DNA of 64,000 nucleotides from Lysobacter antibioticus (GCF_000731095.1 NZ_JMTZ01000009.1:1-64000); one strand, 5' to 3'. Positions 18,934-28,622 are shown, counted from the first letter of the stretch. Numbers and translations: made by a program. The notes: generated from the sequence alone by a model not told the origin.

Positions 18934-19227
18934 CGTGTCTGCGCGACACCCGCCCTCGCCCGCATGGCCTGACCCGGCCGGATCGAGGGCCGACAGACGA
19001 CGCGATGCAGGTGCGGGCCGCGCACTTTCCGGAACAGAAACCCAGGCGTCTGCCCCGCCGTCGCAGGGGGAGCGGGACGACATCTTGGGTCAGCCCGATC
19101 TCTCCGGACCCCGCAATGTCGGCGACTCCAGCCTTACCCCGGCCTGGCTTGCGGATTCGGCTTGCAGGGGTCGAGCCCAGCCCGGCGCCAGCCGCTGCGC
19201 GCGGCCTGGCTGCATCTCCCCTCTTGG

Positions 19228-19590
19228 CTAAAGTTCCTGCCCGAACATGATCCGATGACCGTCGATCGTGCGGACACCGAACTCACGCATGCCCCAGGGC
19301 TTGTCCGATAGCGTTTGAGTGAACACCGCGCCCGCAGTCCGATACTCGGCGAATAAAGCGGCGGCGTCCGCCACCGTCACATAGCCGTACCAGGAATGGT
19401 CGCCGAGCGCCGCGGGCGGAAGCGCGTCCGTACACTCGCCGAGCATCACCCGAAAACTTCCGCGGGACAGAAAGGTCCAGCCAGGCGCCGTGAAGTCGAT
19501 GCTCAGGCCGAGAACGGACGTGTAGTAATCCGTGGACTTGGCCAAGTCGAGTACGGCCAGGGTGTATCGAACCTTGGTGAAATCGGACAT
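19228..19590 (-). CDS. VOC-family (glyoxalase/bleomycin-resistance fold) protein
   Basis: A 120-residue protein starting MSDFTKVRYTLAVLDLAKS after a good ribosome site (AAGGAGAC). The paired beta-alpha-beta-beta-beta units are visible: TLAVLDLAKSTDYYTSVLGL, then SWYGYVTVADAAALFAEYR, PWGMREFGVRTIDGHRIMFG. The usual metal ligand positions are only partly filled: the final Glu is present in FGQEL. Members include dioxygenases, glyoxalase I and antibiotic-binding proteins, so the role is open. Confidence 0.8.
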   Translation of the reverse strand: MSDFTKVRYTLAVLDLAKSTDYYTSVLGLSIDFTAPGWTFLSRGSFRVMLGECTDALPPAALGDHSWYGYVTVADAAALFAEYRTAGAVFTQTLSDKPWGMREFGVRTIDGHRIMFGQEL

Positions 19591-19676
19591 CTCCGTCTCC
19601 TTGCCATGAACTGCGCCGCTGTCGCCCCACGCTGGAATCGACCGGGCCGCGCAGCGGCTTCGGTTCGAACGAATCG

Positions 19677-20171
19677 TCAGTCGTTGCCCGCGACACGGAA
19701 GCGAGCCAGCTCGGGCAGCGACCGACACACCAGGGTTACCTGTGAACTCGACCCGAGCGGTTGATGGGCCACAGCGCCGCCCGGAAGCAGAACATATACG
19801 CCTTTGCCCTGGTCCGAAGCGATGGGGAGGTTCTTGGTGCCGTGGACCTTGCGATTTTCGCGGACATGCCGAGGGACGAGCGGGTAGAACCTGCCGATCT
19901 CCCAACGTTGGCCGGATGGCGCCACCAGAACGAACTCGAGCCGCTGCAGAAACGGCGCGGCGTCATAGAAGTCGCCGGCTTCGATCGGCAGCGCAAACCC
20001 CACGAGTCGTCCGGTGCCGTCCAGGTCGGGCCGCCTGAGCGCGGCCATGGAATCGCGGGTCATCCAAGGGGAGACGATCGAGTAGCGCAAAATGGCCCAA
20101 AGCATGAAAACCAGCGCGAACACGATAACTGCGCAAAGCGCATACCCCAGGAAACTCAGTACTACGTCCAT
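19677..20171 (-). CDS. Hypothetical membrane-anchored protein
   Basis: A 164-residue protein starting MDVVLSFLGYALCAVIVFAL, a single N-terminal membrane helix. After SPWMTRDSMA comes a soluble domain rich in strands (RLVGFALPIEAGDFYDAAPF, RLEFVLVAPSGQRWEIGRFY). I do not recognise the family. It is transcribed away from the gene at 20413. Confidence 0.6.
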   Translation of the reverse strand: MDVVLSFLGYALCAVIVFALVFMLWAILRYSIVSPWMTRDSMAALRRPDLDGTGRLVGFALPIEAGDFYDAAPFLQRLEFVLVAPSGQRWEIGRFYPLVPRHVRENRKVHGTKNLPIASDQGKGVYVLLPGGAVAHQPLGSSSQVTLVCRSLPELARFRVAGND

Positions 20172-20412
20172 GTAGCGCTCGCCCCCTGTAGATCGACGGT
20201 AAACCGATCTGGTGGCGGGGTTATACACCAGCCGCGCCGGGGCACGATAACCAGGCGAGCTATCGCTCAGGCCCTGAACCGTGCGCACCGTCCGCGGCAA
20301 GGCTTGGGCCGCCGAAGGCCGCGGTGCGCGGCAGGCGCGGCTGCGTGGCCGGTCCCGCGCGACGGGCTCGTTAGGCATTGGGTAAATCCTCAACCCAGCC
20401 GAGCACAGACTC

Positions 20413-20826
20413 ATGACCGACATTGCCAACCTCTCGCCGGCCGCCAAGGCCGAGCTCCACGCCCACATCAAGACGATCACCGAGTCCGCCGAGCAGGCGC
20501 TCGCCTCGCTGCATCTGGTGTCCGGGGATGCCGCCAACCAGGTCGCGCAATCGGCCGCGGCCTATTTCGACGGCATCAGCAAAATCGCGCTCGCCAGCCA
20601 AGGCGTCTTGATGAAGCAGATGACCCAGGACCTGGCCGAGCAGTCGGTGCAACAGTCCGCGGAAGACGCCCTGGGCCTGTTGGCCACCGACGTGCTGATG
20701 GGCGCGGCTGCCGCAGTCGCCGCCGCAGCCGGTGCGATGGAGGCCGAGTCGGCGAGCTTCGCGATCGACCGGATCGACGAAAACATCGCCAAGTACTCGT
20801 CGATGATCCGAGACCGCATGCCCTGA
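20413..20826 (+). CDS. Small helical protein, phasin-like
   Basis: A 137-residue acidic, Ala-rich, all-helical protein starting MTDIANLSPAAKAELHAHIK. Amphipathic helices (KTITESAEQALASLHLVSG, LMKQMTQDLAEQSVQQSAED) and no membrane segment recall phasin-type granule or surfactant proteins. No PHA synthase is nearby, so the link is weak. Codon use is that of a normal core gene. Confidence 0.55.
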   Translation: MTDIANLSPAAKAELHAHIKTITESAEQALASLHLVSGDAANQVAQSAAAYFDGISKIALASQGVLMKQMTQDLAEQSVQQSAEDALGLLATDVLMGAAAAVAAAAGAMEAESASFAIDRIDENIAKYSSMIRDRMP

Positions 20827-21042
20827 CTCCGACTGTCCGCATGCCCCTCGACCGGCGGCGATGCAACGGCCGCAGGCAGCAAGATGCCGCGCGAACCCAG
20901 CCTCCCTCGCGCCTCGGCGGCCGGCCGCTGCGGCTATTCGAGGCCGGCCATATCGCGGTTCCGGCCGCCCCGAGCCTGCTCTATCCTGTCCACCGGCCGC
21001 GCACGATGCGCGACCCCATGCCATGCAAGGAGCTGCAAGCCG

Positions 21043-21441
21043 ATGGGCAATTACTTAAAAATCTGGAACTGGATCGCGATCTTCGGGGTCCTCACCGCGC
21101 CGCTGTTCGGCGTACGTCTGTCGCCGGGCAGCCTGCTGATGGGTCTGGTCCCGTTCGTGTTCGCGCTGGTCTCGGCCTCGCTGGTGCAGGCGTCGTGGTT
21201 CGCCTTGCTGGTGCGCCTGGGCTCGGGGCTGCTGGCCTTGTTGGTCGCCGGCTTGTTGTTCCGCATCGGCATGGTCACGCCGGGCGTGGTGCGGCTGCTG
21301 TTGTTGTTTTCGGTCGTGCCGATGCTCAACGCGATCTACCTCGTCCCCTGCCCGCCCGAATTGCCGACCTTGCGTCCGCACCGCACGCCGCTGCCGCCGC
21401 GCCCCGCTCCGCAACAAGATCCGGATCGTCCCGCGCCCTGA
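21043..21441 (+). CDS. Small integral membrane protein
   Basis: A 132-residue protein starting MGNYLKIWNWIAIFGVLTAP, 9 bases after AAGGAG. Three or four hydrophobic helices follow (LLMGLVPFVFALVSASLVQ, FALLVRLGSGLLALLVAGLL, VVRLLLLFSVVPMLNAIYLV). The last 30 residues are Pro- and Arg-rich and probably cytoplasmic. The upstream extension of the frame is not used, because it lacks a ribosome site. Function unknown. Confidence 0.65.
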   Translation: MGNYLKIWNWIAIFGVLTAPLFGVRLSPGSLLMGLVPFVFALVSASLVQASWFALLVRLGSGLLALLVAGLLFRIGMVTPGVVRLLLLFSVVPMLNAIYLVPCPPELPTLRPHRTPLPPRPAPQQDPDRPAP

Positions 21442-21502
21442 GCGCAGAGGCGGCACGCGCACGCCGCCGGCCTTCGGTCCGGTCTGCACCTCAAGCATGG
21501 CT

Positions 21503-22192
21503 TCAAGCTTCGACTCGCGCTTGCACCGCCTGCGCAGGCAGGAACTCGCCGACCCGCGCGAAGCCATAGCCTTGCCCGCGCAAGGCCGGCACCAGGCGAC
21601 GCACGATCTCGACGATGCCGTGACGGGCGCGGCCGAGCTCGTCGTCGCCGTCGTGCAACAGCACGATCGCGCCGGGGTGGATGCGTGCCAGCACCGACTC
21701 GACCACGCAGGACACGTACCCGGGCGCCTCGGGTTCGAGCCAGTCGCGCGGGTCGACCGACCAGCCGACCACGGTATAGCCGAGGCGCCCGAGCGCATCG
21801 ACCTGCCCTGGCGCGATTTCGCCGTAGGCCGGGCGGAACAATCGTGGCATTTCGCTCAGCCCGGCTTCGCACAGGGCCGCCGCGGCGGGATGGATTTCGC
21901 GGTCGATCCAATCCTGCACGCCGAAACCGCGCGCATCGGCATGGCTCAAGGAATGGTTGCCGATCTCGTGGCCTTCGCGAAGGATGCGTTCGATCAAGGC
22001 GGGCTGCGCGCGCGCGGCCTCGCCGACGCAGAAGAAGGTCGCGGCCACTTCGAGTTCGGCCAGCAAGGACAACAAGGCCGGCGTGGCGCGGCCGGGGCCG
22101 TCGTCGAAGGTCAGCGCCAAGCGGCGTTTATCCGGCAACCCGCGGCCGAGATAGGTGCGCGGGTGGTCGGCGAGGAAGTCGTGATAGTCCAT
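21503..22192 (-). CDS. NodB-like polysaccharide deacetylase
   Basis: CE4 deacetylase of 229 residues, predicted to remove acetyl groups from N-acetylglucosamine oligomers. The five family motifs are visible: LALTFDDGPGRATPALLSLL (metal-binding Asp-Asp), GNHSLSHADA (HxxxH), RLFRPAYGEI, VGWSVDPRDW and IVLLHDGDDE. No signal peptide is seen, as in NodB. It lies 14 bases downstream of the glycosyltransferase gene on the same strand, so a shared transcript is likely. The pair resembles nodB and nodC. Confidence 0.85.
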   Translation of the reverse strand: MDYHDFLADHPRTYLGRGLPDKRRLALTFDDGPGRATPALLSLLAELEVAATFFCVGEAARAQPALIERILREGHEIGNHSLSHADARGFGVQDWIDREIHPAAAALCEAGLSEMPRLFRPAYGEIAPGQVDALGRLGYTVVGWSVDPRDWLEPEAPGYVSCVVESVLARIHPGAIVLLHDGDDELGRARHGIVEIVRRLVPALRGQGYGFARVGEFLPAQAVQARVEA

Positions 22193-22206
22193 ACCCTGCC
22201 CCGCCC

Positions 22207-23409
22207 TCAGCGCGTCAGCCAGGTCTTGCGATGGCCGCGCAGTTCGTCGATCAGGCCGATCACGTTGGCCGGCAGCAACAGCACGTCGATCACCGTGTTG
22301 CAGATCGACACCAGCACCAGGTCCAGCGGCCCGAGTTGCAGGCGCGTGCGCGCCTGCATCACCGCGATGAAATTGAGCAGGGCCATCAGCCACCAGTTCA
22401 GGGCGGCGATGCCGAGCAGGGTCGGGCTGCGATAGATCGAAGCACCGGCGATCAGCAGCAAGAGGGTCGGCACCAGCGCCGACTGCGCCCACAGCAACCA
22501 CCACGGCAGCATCTTCATGGTCCGCGGCCAGGAGATGCGCCAAGCGACGCGGAACGATTCCAGACGCCCGCGCGCCCAACGCCGGCGCTGGCGGAACAGG
22601 CCGAAAAAGGTCGAGGGACAGATGGTGTAGGCGATCGCATCGGGCGCGTAGGCGATGGAATAACCGTGGGCCAATGCGCGCCAGGTCCAGGCGATGTCCT
22701 CGACCAGCCATTCGCCCCACCCACCGAGTTCGCGGATCACCTCGGTGCGATGCAGCGAGAAGGCGCCGGCGACGACGTTGACCACGCCGATCTTGCTCTG
22801 CACGTAACGGATCGCGGCGAGCGCGCCGACATGCTCGTAGAACTGCAGACGGTGCAGCCAGGAATTATGCCGCCCGGCCGGCACGATAAGGCCGCAGGCG
22901 GCGGCGTGACGCGGCGAGCTGTACAAGGCCTCGACCGCCCGGCGCAGCGAGCACGGCATGATCACGGTGTCGCTGTCGATCACGGTGACGACGTCGGAAT
23001 CGGCCGACAACTGCGGCAAGGCCGCATCGAGCGCTAAACCCTTGGCGCCGCCGTTGCGTTCCAGCGAGATCAATCGGTAGGTCTTGTCGCGCGGCTGCGC
23101 CAGCCAGGTCGCGACCGTGGCCGGCGTGGAATTGGTCGAACCGTCGTCGACCAACAACACTTCGATGCGGCCCGGATAGTCGGCGTGCTCGATCGCATCG
23201 AGCGTCATCAGGAACGACGCCTCGGGCTCGTTGTAGAACGGCACCAGGATCGACACGAACGGATAGTGGGCGAGCGTCGGCGCGGTCGGCCGGCGCACCG
23301 CCTTGAACAGTGCCCACCCGGCCAGGAACACCAGGCAGCACAACAGCACGAAAGTGGAGAAACCGACGAGGCCGGTGAGGACGAACTGGCTGAACATGAG
23401 GCGATGCAT
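22207..23409 (-). CDS. Membrane family 2 glycosyltransferase, NodC/IcaA-like
   Basis: Processive beta-glycosyltransferase of 400 residues. An N-terminal membrane segment (LVGFSTFVLLCCLVFLAGWA) is followed by a GT2 domain: FVSILVPFYNEPEASF, VLLVDDGSTNSTPATV, the DxD site VTVIDSDTVI, WLVEDIAWTWRA and the polymer-binding RQRRRWARGRLESF. Three or four C-terminal membrane helices follow. With the adjacent deacetylase it could make a partly deacetylated chitin-like oligosaccharide. A second Met at 23397 is an alternative start. Confidence 0.85.
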   Translation of the reverse strand: MHRLMFSQFVLTGLVGFSTFVLLCCLVFLAGWALFKAVRRPTAPTLAHYPFVSILVPFYNEPEASFLMTLDAIEHADYPGRIEVLLVDDGSTNSTPATVATWLAQPRDKTYRLISLERNGGAKGLALDAALPQLSADSDVVTVIDSDTVIMPCSLRRAVEALYSSPRHAAACGLIVPAGRHNSWLHRLQFYEHVGALAAIRYVQSKIGVVNVVAGAFSLHRTEVIRELGGWGEWLVEDIAWTWRALAHGYSIAYAPDAIAYTICPSTFFGLFRQRRRWARGRLESFRVAWRISWPRTMKMLPWWLLWAQSALVPTLLLLIAGASIYRSPTLLGIAALNWWLMALLNFIAVMQARTRLQLGPLDLVLVSICNTVIDVLLLPANVIGLIDELRGHRKTWLTR

Positions 23410-23784
23410 CCGGCAGCGCGATACGCCACCGCGGCATCGTCGATGCGCAGTGCGTTCGCAGGGTCTGATTGGCAGACCGGACGCGTCGATACGGGTCGCC
23501 GCGCGTGTGCGCGGCCCCGCACGCCTGGTGCTTGTGGGGGAACTACTCTTGCAGAACTCAGGGTAGGACGTGGTGGGGTTAATGGTTGCTTGCGAAACGG
23601 TGCCGCATCTATCCATCGATCGAAACGCAATGCGTTGTCGCGTTTTCTCAATAGAGAATGAAAGCAGCAAGCGTTTTATTCTGTGACGACGGCAAGCAGT
23701 TCCACGATCGTTGTAGTCGACGTCGCTCGACATGCGATCGATGATCGATGAAGAATCGAAACCGTTCTGTCTTATCCCTTGGTC
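23410..23784. promoter_or_regulatory. Divergent promoter region of the nodBC-like cluster
   Basis: These 375 bases are clearly AT-richer than the flanks and hold no gene. They separate two divergent transcription units. AACGCAATGCGTT at 23624-23636 is a perfect palindrome with a central A, and repeats of CGATCGATGATCGATGA lie near 23730. These are possible operator sites for a shared regulator. Confidence 0.55.
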
Positions 23785-24504
23785 ATGATGAACAATCCCC
23801 CGACGATCGCCCCCACGCAGGCCGCCCCGATGTTCCGTCCGCGCTTCGACATCGGCGCCCAACGCATCGATTGCGGCCACGAGCCCGACGTCGCTACCCA
23901 CGACGCCGCCGACCAGTTCGCCACCTGGCCGCTGCTCGACTATTCCGCCTGCGAACCGACCGAGGACCAGGCCGCGATCAACCGTTGGCTGGCTGCTGCC
24001 GACCTGCGCGATCGCGACCTCCTGCACGTCGGCACCGGCAACTCGTCGGTGGCGCGCCTGCTCGCCGGCAAGGTGCGCGGCATCGTCTCGGTGACGGTGG
24101 CCCACAACGAATGGCAGCACGGCAACTCGCTCGGGCTGCCGCAGTACTCGGTGCATCTGCTCAACAAACACAGCGACGACTTCGCCCGCCAGTTCGAGCC
24201 GGCGAGCTTCGATTGCATCCTCGACAACAACCTCGCCAGCTTCGCCTGCTGCCAGCGCCATCTCGAACGCTATTTCGAGACTCTGGTGAGCCTGCTGCGG
24301 CCCGAGGGTTTCATCCTGACCCACTGGCTCGGCATGCAGTGGACCCTGGATGTCGGTGTCGACGACGTCGAACCGGTCTGGCAGCTCGATGCCGGCAAGC
24401 TGCGCGCCATCGCCAGCGCTTACGGCCTGGCGGTCGAACGCCAGGACGAGTTGTTCTTCCTGCGCCGCGCCCGCACGCCGAACGCCGGCGCGACCAAGCC
24501 CTGA
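23785..24504 (+). CDS. SAM-dependent methyltransferase-like protein
   Basis: About 239 residues, starting at or 2 codons before MNNPPTIAPTQAAPMFRPRF. The Rossmann motif I appears as RDLLHVGTGNSSVARLLAGK, an acidic-to-valine pattern follows in RGIVSVTVAHNE, and SFDCILDNNLASFACCQRHL corresponds to motif IV. It is transcribed away from the glycosyltransferase/deacetylase pair and 34 bases ahead of an exporter. A NodS-like modifying role is a guess from context only. Confidence 0.65.
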   Translation: MMNNPPTIAPTQAAPMFRPRFDIGAQRIDCGHEPDVATHDAADQFATWPLLDYSACEPTEDQAAINRWLAAADLRDRDLLHVGTGNSSVARLLAGKVRGIVSVTVAHNEWQHGNSLGLPQYSVHLLNKHSDDFARQFEPASFDCILDNNLASFACCQRHLERYFETLVSLLRPEGFILTHWLGMQWTLDVGVDDVEPVWQLDAGKLRAIASAYGLAVERQDELFFLRRARTPNAGATKP

Positions 24505-24538
24505 CCCGCCGCTCGCCGCGCCGTCGCCTGCGACCGCC

Positions 24539-25867
24539 GTGAGCGAGCGCCCCGCCCCGGTACCGCCTCGCCTGCGCCGCCGCTTCGCCACGGCCGCGCG
24601 GCTGTGGCGCATCGGCCGGCGCGAGCCGCGTTTCGGCTGGCTGCTGCTCGACAACCTGATCACCACCTTCGGCGCCAGCTTCACCCTGATCGCGCTGCCG
24701 TTCCTGGTGATGCGCCTGACCGGCAGCGCCTTCGATCTCGGCCTGACCGCCACCATCGAAGCCTTGCCGAGCGTGTTGTTCCTGTTCTTCTTCGGCGGCT
24801 TCCTCGACCGCGCCAACCCGATCCGGGTGTTGTGGATCTGCCGCGCGCTCTACGTCGTGATCAACGCCAGCATGGGCCTGTTGATCTGGTTCGGCCTGAT
24901 GACCATCGAGATCATCTACGCACTGGCCTTGTTCGGCGGCCTGGTCTGGGCGGTCGCGTATCCGGCCGGGCGCGCGAGTTTCGGCCTGTACATCCGCAAG
25001 GGCCTGCTGCCGGCCGGCAACGCCTTGTTCGCGGTGGCCTCCAGCCTGGCGATGATGCTGCTGCCGATGCTCGCCGGCAGCCTGATCCTGGCCTCCAGCG
25101 ACAGTCACGGCCTGGCCATCGCGTTCTGGATCGACGCGCTCAGCGTCGCCGCCTCGCTGTGGCTGCTCGCGGCGGTGCGCCGGCGCGGGCCGGTGCGGCG
25201 GCCGGCGCAAGACAGCTCCGCCGACGCGCGCCTTAACGTCGCCGCAGGATCGCCGCCTGCATCGTCGCCCGCGATCATCCCGCGCAGCTATTACCTGTAT
25301 CTGTTGGTCAGCACGGTGCTGGTGTTCGGGCCGGTGCAGATCCTGCTGCCGGTGTTGCTGGTCGAACACGGCGACACCCGTTACTTCCTGGTCTATGTCG
25401 CCCAGTTCGCCGGCATCACCGCGGCGGCGGCCTTCGCCGGCCGCGCCTCGAAGGGCTTGGCCGGGGTGATCGTCAAGTTGCTGGCGTGTTGGGCGGTCGC
25501 CGCGCTGGCCTATGGCCTGCTGGCCTGGAACGCCAGCCTGGCGACGGTGTTGGCCGCATTCTGCCTGCTCGCCGGCGCCTCCAACTTCTACGGCATCCAA
25601 TCGCTGTCGTGGCTGCAGCGCAGCGTCGCCGCGCAACACATGGGCCGCGAGATGACCTGGTTTTCGGCCGCAACCATGGGCGCGATGCCGCTGGCGACCT
25701 TGTTGACCGGGCTGTTGCTCGAACGCTTGCGCTTCGCCGCAACGACGCAGTGGCTGATGGCGCTGATCGCGCTGTCCTTGCTGGCCGGTGTCGTGCACCT
25801 GCGTCTGCGGCTTGCGCGCGCACCGGTCTTGCAAACGCTCCGGGGGCCGACGGCCCCCGGAGCTTGA
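24539..25867 (+). CDS. MFS transporter, EntS-like exporter
   Basis: A 442-residue membrane protein with about 12 helices. The start is a GTG (VSERPAPVPPRLRRR), 34 bases after the methyltransferase gene. An earlier in-frame ATG would lie inside that gene. FGGFLDRANPIRVLWICRAL matches the motif A loop of the MFS_3 family of exporters. The long cytoplasmic loop in the middle (RRGPVRRPAQDSSADAR) is normal. It probably exports the product of the neighbouring biosynthetic genes. Confidence 0.8.
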   Translation: MSERPAPVPPRLRRRFATAARLWRIGRREPRFGWLLLDNLITTFGASFTLIALPFLVMRLTGSAFDLGLTATIEALPSVLFLFFFGGFLDRANPIRVLWICRALYVVINASMGLLIWFGLMTIEIIYALALFGGLVWAVAYPAGRASFGLYIRKGLLPAGNALFAVASSLAMMLLPMLAGSLILASSDSHGLAIAFWIDALSVAASLWLLAAVRRRGPVRRPAQDSSADARLNVAAGSPPASSPAIIPRSYYLYLLVSTVLVFGPVQILLPVLLVEHGDTRYFLVYVAQFAGITAAAAFAGRASKGLAGVIVKLLACWAVAALAYGLLAWNASLATVLAAFCLLAGASNFYGIQSLSWLQRSVAAQHMGREMTWFSAATMGAMPLATLLTGLLLERLRFAATTQWLMALIALSLLAGVVHLRLRLARAPVLQTLRGPTAPGA

Positions 25868-25888
25868 CGCCTTTGTCGCTTTCGACGC

Positions 25889-28219
25889 TCAGTTCGTCTT
25901 CAAGCCGTACATGAAGGTCGCCGGCACGCCGTTGATCGCGCCTGCGGTGCCCGGGTTCGGGCTGGTGTTGCCGGCGCCGCCGATGCCGTCCCAATTGGTC
26001 TGGCCCAGCGAATACAGCCCCGCACCGACGATCGACAGCGCATTGAGCGCCGCGGTCTGGGTCGGCGCCGCACCGTAGTAGGTGACGAAGCTGCGCGCCG
26101 CGCCCGGTGCGAGCGAACCGAAGCGGAAGTCCATGTGCGCCCCGAGGTCGCCGGGGCCGTTATCGGTCATCGGCCCGGACAAGCCGGAGTTGGCCGCAAG
26201 CGGGTCGAGCGAGTTGAAGCCGTTGTTGTTCCAGGCCAGCAGGAACGGCGAGGCCCCGGCCAGGGTGATGTACTCCGAGAACGTGTTCGGCGGCACGTCG
26301 TAGTCGATGCCACGGGTGTAACGCAGATCCTTGACCGTGGTGCGGCCGATGTTCTCGATCTTGACGTCGACGCGGTACAGGAAGCTCGTCGCCGCGATCG
26401 GCGTGTACTGATGGGTCACCCGGAACGTGCTGCCCACCGTCACCACCGACGTCGCCATGCTCGTGGTCGGAGTGAAGCTGACCAACGTGACGTTGCTGGT
26501 GCCGGCGCAACGCGAGGTCCGGCCGGTCACCAGTGCGGCCGGATCGGCATTGGCCACGCCCCAGCCTTCGCAGGGCGCGCCCGGTGCCGAGGCTTCGCCG
26601 TTGGTCGGCATGTAGCGCAGGCCGACCAGGCGGGTGCCGTAGCGGCCGCTCGACAGGTCGATGTTCGGGCACTCGATGTTGAGATAACCGGTCGGCGCCA
26701 CGCCGAGCTGGATGATGCCGTTGTTGATCAGGCCCGGGCAGCCTTCCGGCGGATCGACCGCGCAGACGTAGCCCCAGTCCTTCGCCTCCACGCTAGGCGT
26801 GTCGACGCGCTGGAACTTGGGAATGCGTTCCAGGTGCGGCAGGAACTCCTTGTACGGCAGTTGCGGCCGGAACGCGCCGGGGTCCCACAGATCGGCGCAA
26901 CCGGTGTTGAGGCCGGGGTCGACCTGGACGAAGTAGAAGTCCTGGATATCGCCCACGCCCTGCCAGTCGCTGAAGGTGTTGCCGGCGAGGATGAAGCGGT
27001 CGCTCTTGCGGTCGATCGCGTACAGGCTTTCGCGGAACTTGTCGCCGAAGCGGCGCGGCGACAGGCCGCCGTAACGCAGCAGATCGCTGGTATTGGCCGC
27101 GAACAAGAAGCCCTGGGTGCCGGCGATGGTGCCGACCACCGCGACCGCGCCCTCGCGGCCGTCCAGGCCGCGCGCTTCGACCACGTCGAAGGCGGTGAAG
27201 CTGGCCTTGTCGCGATCCACCCAGCTCGCCTGCACCAGCGGTCTGCAGCTGTAACGCGCGTAACGAGCCAGATAGGCCTGCGAAGCGCTGCCCTCGTCGA
27301 GCCCGGTCGAGGCGCCGACCGAGACCGTCTCGCCGGTGTAGTTCGCGTTCAACAGTGCGGTCAGGCCATGGAAGTCGCGATGGTCCTGGCCGTCGATCAA
27401 CACGCTGCTGCACACCGGCCCGCCGTTGGCGTCGGTGCGGAACATCAGGCCGCCGCGTTTGGCATCGGTGGTCAGCGCGGTGCCGGCGACGACAATGTCG
27501 GTGAAGCCGCCGCTGCTGGCGAGGTTTTCAGTGACCGCGCGGAAGCGCAGGCCCGGCCAATCGCCGCTGCCGTCGTAGCGGTGATCCCACAGCACGTTGC
27601 CGACCGCATCCAGGCGTGCGATGCGGCCGAGGGTGCGGCCGTCCTTGTCGTTTTCCTCGCCGACCACCACCAGATCGCCCTGCGCCGGCGCCTTGCTCGG
27701 CATCACCGATCCGGTTTCGATCAAGTCGTAACCGGTCGCGCGGTGACTGGTAGCGACGTTGTCCAGCAACGTGGTCCAGATCTGCCGCCCGCGGCAGTCG
27801 ATCTGCAGCACGTAGATGAAACTGCCCTCGCCGAGCTGCACCGCGCCGGTCACGGCGAAACCGCGCTCGCCGCTCAACTCGACGATGCCGTAAGCGTCGG
27901 AGCGTTTGCTGCCGGCGATCATGTAGGCCTGTTGCCAGGTGTTGATGCTGCTGTCGTCGGTGACGCCGAGGTCGTTGGCGCGGGTCACCAACACCTGGGT
28001 ATTGCCGTCGCTGGAGCGACGCGTGCCGACGGTGACCGAGCCGCGGCCCGGACAATAATTCACCGCCTTGACGTCCTCGCCGCCGTCGCGCCAAGGTTGG
28101 TTGCCGTAGTGAGTTTCGAAGTTCTGGGCTTGCGCCCAGGGTGCTGCGAGCATCAAGCCCGCTGCCAGCACCGCGGCGTGATGCCGCAGCCTGGAGCCGG
28201 TACGTCCCATGAGTTCCAT
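25889..28219 (-). CDS. Large secreted protein of unknown function
   Basis: A 776-residue protein with a Sec signal peptide (HHAAVLAAGLMLAAPWAQA, cut before QNFETHYG). Residues about 50-440 form repeated strand units of the type RGFAVTGAVQ, GDLVVVGEEN, TDIVVAGTAL and REGAVAVVGTI, consistent with a beta-propeller or similar repeat fold. Paired Cys residues suggest disulphides. A second domain (about 500-776) has PPEGCPGLINNGIIQLGVAP and a strand-rich end. I do not recognise either domain. It probably acts outside the cytoplasm. Confidence 0.65.
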   Translation of the reverse strand: MELMGRTGSRLRHHAAVLAAGLMLAAPWAQAQNFETHYGNQPWRDGGEDVKAVNYCPGRGSVTVGTRRSSDGNTQVLVTRANDLGVTDDSSINTWQQAYMIAGSKRSDAYGIVELSGERGFAVTGAVQLGEGSFIYVLQIDCRGRQIWTTLLDNVATSHRATGYDLIETGSVMPSKAPAQGDLVVVGEENDKDGRTLGRIARLDAVGNVLWDHRYDGSGDWPGLRFRAVTENLASSGGFTDIVVAGTALTTDAKRGGLMFRTDANGGPVCSSVLIDGQDHRDFHGLTALLNANYTGETVSVGASTGLDEGSASQAYLARYARYSCRPLVQASWVDRDKASFTAFDVVEARGLDGREGAVAVVGTIAGTQGFLFAANTSDLLRYGGLSPRRFGDKFRESLYAIDRKSDRFILAGNTFSDWQGVGDIQDFYFVQVDPGLNTGCADLWDPGAFRPQLPYKEFLPHLERIPKFQRVDTPSVEAKDWGYVCAVDPPEGCPGLINNGIIQLGVAPTGYLNIECPNIDLSSGRYGTRLVGLRYMPTNGEASAPGAPCEGWGVANADPAALVTGRTSRCAGTSNVTLVSFTPTTSMATSVVTVGSTFRVTHQYTPIAATSFLYRVDVKIENIGRTTVKDLRYTRGIDYDVPPNTFSEYITLAGASPFLLAWNNNGFNSLDPLAANSGLSGPMTDNGPGDLGAHMDFRFGSLAPGAARSFVTYYGAAPTQTAALNALSIVGAGLYSLGQTNWDGIGGAGNTSPNPGTAGAINGVPATFMYGLKTN

Positions 28220-28622
28220 ATGAGCCTCGTTGCGGAATCATTCCGCGTGGATGGGTCGATCGCACTGCATCGCCGAACTTAGCCCTCCTCAGCGCGCGTT
28301 CCGAGGAAGAACACGGGGCGATATCGGGACATAACGGGAACGATTCGCGCGATCGGACCGCTGCGTTCGAGGCGAACGCATGAGGTTTCCGTTAAAGCGC
28401 ACAGCGCGTCACAGCGCCAATGCGAGCGCCGGCAGATTAACGTGGCGCGCGCCGACCGACGGTGCGCGACGAATGCGGCGTGGCCGCAAGCGTGCGCTGC
28501 GACCTGAACTGTCTGAACGCGTTGTTCGAACGCGCTGCGGTATTACTGTCGCCGCGACCGCCGCACAACGCATTCGACGTTGTCGCGGCGCGGGCGCGCC
28601 GAAGCAGGCGGCAACGCCGGCC
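28220..28622. other. Gap between GH92 and the secreted protein gene
   Basis: In these 403 bases I see no gene. They contain the promoter of the secreted protein gene (minus strand) and the 3' end of the GH92 gene. GCGTT-GTTCG-AACGC near 28520 is a short hairpin. Nothing else stands out. Confidence 0.5.

Noticed and set aside
26135-28282. 715-codon plus-strand ORF opposite the secreted protein gene
   Set aside because: High-GC antisense artefact of the same kind. The minus strand has a signal peptide and ordered repeats.
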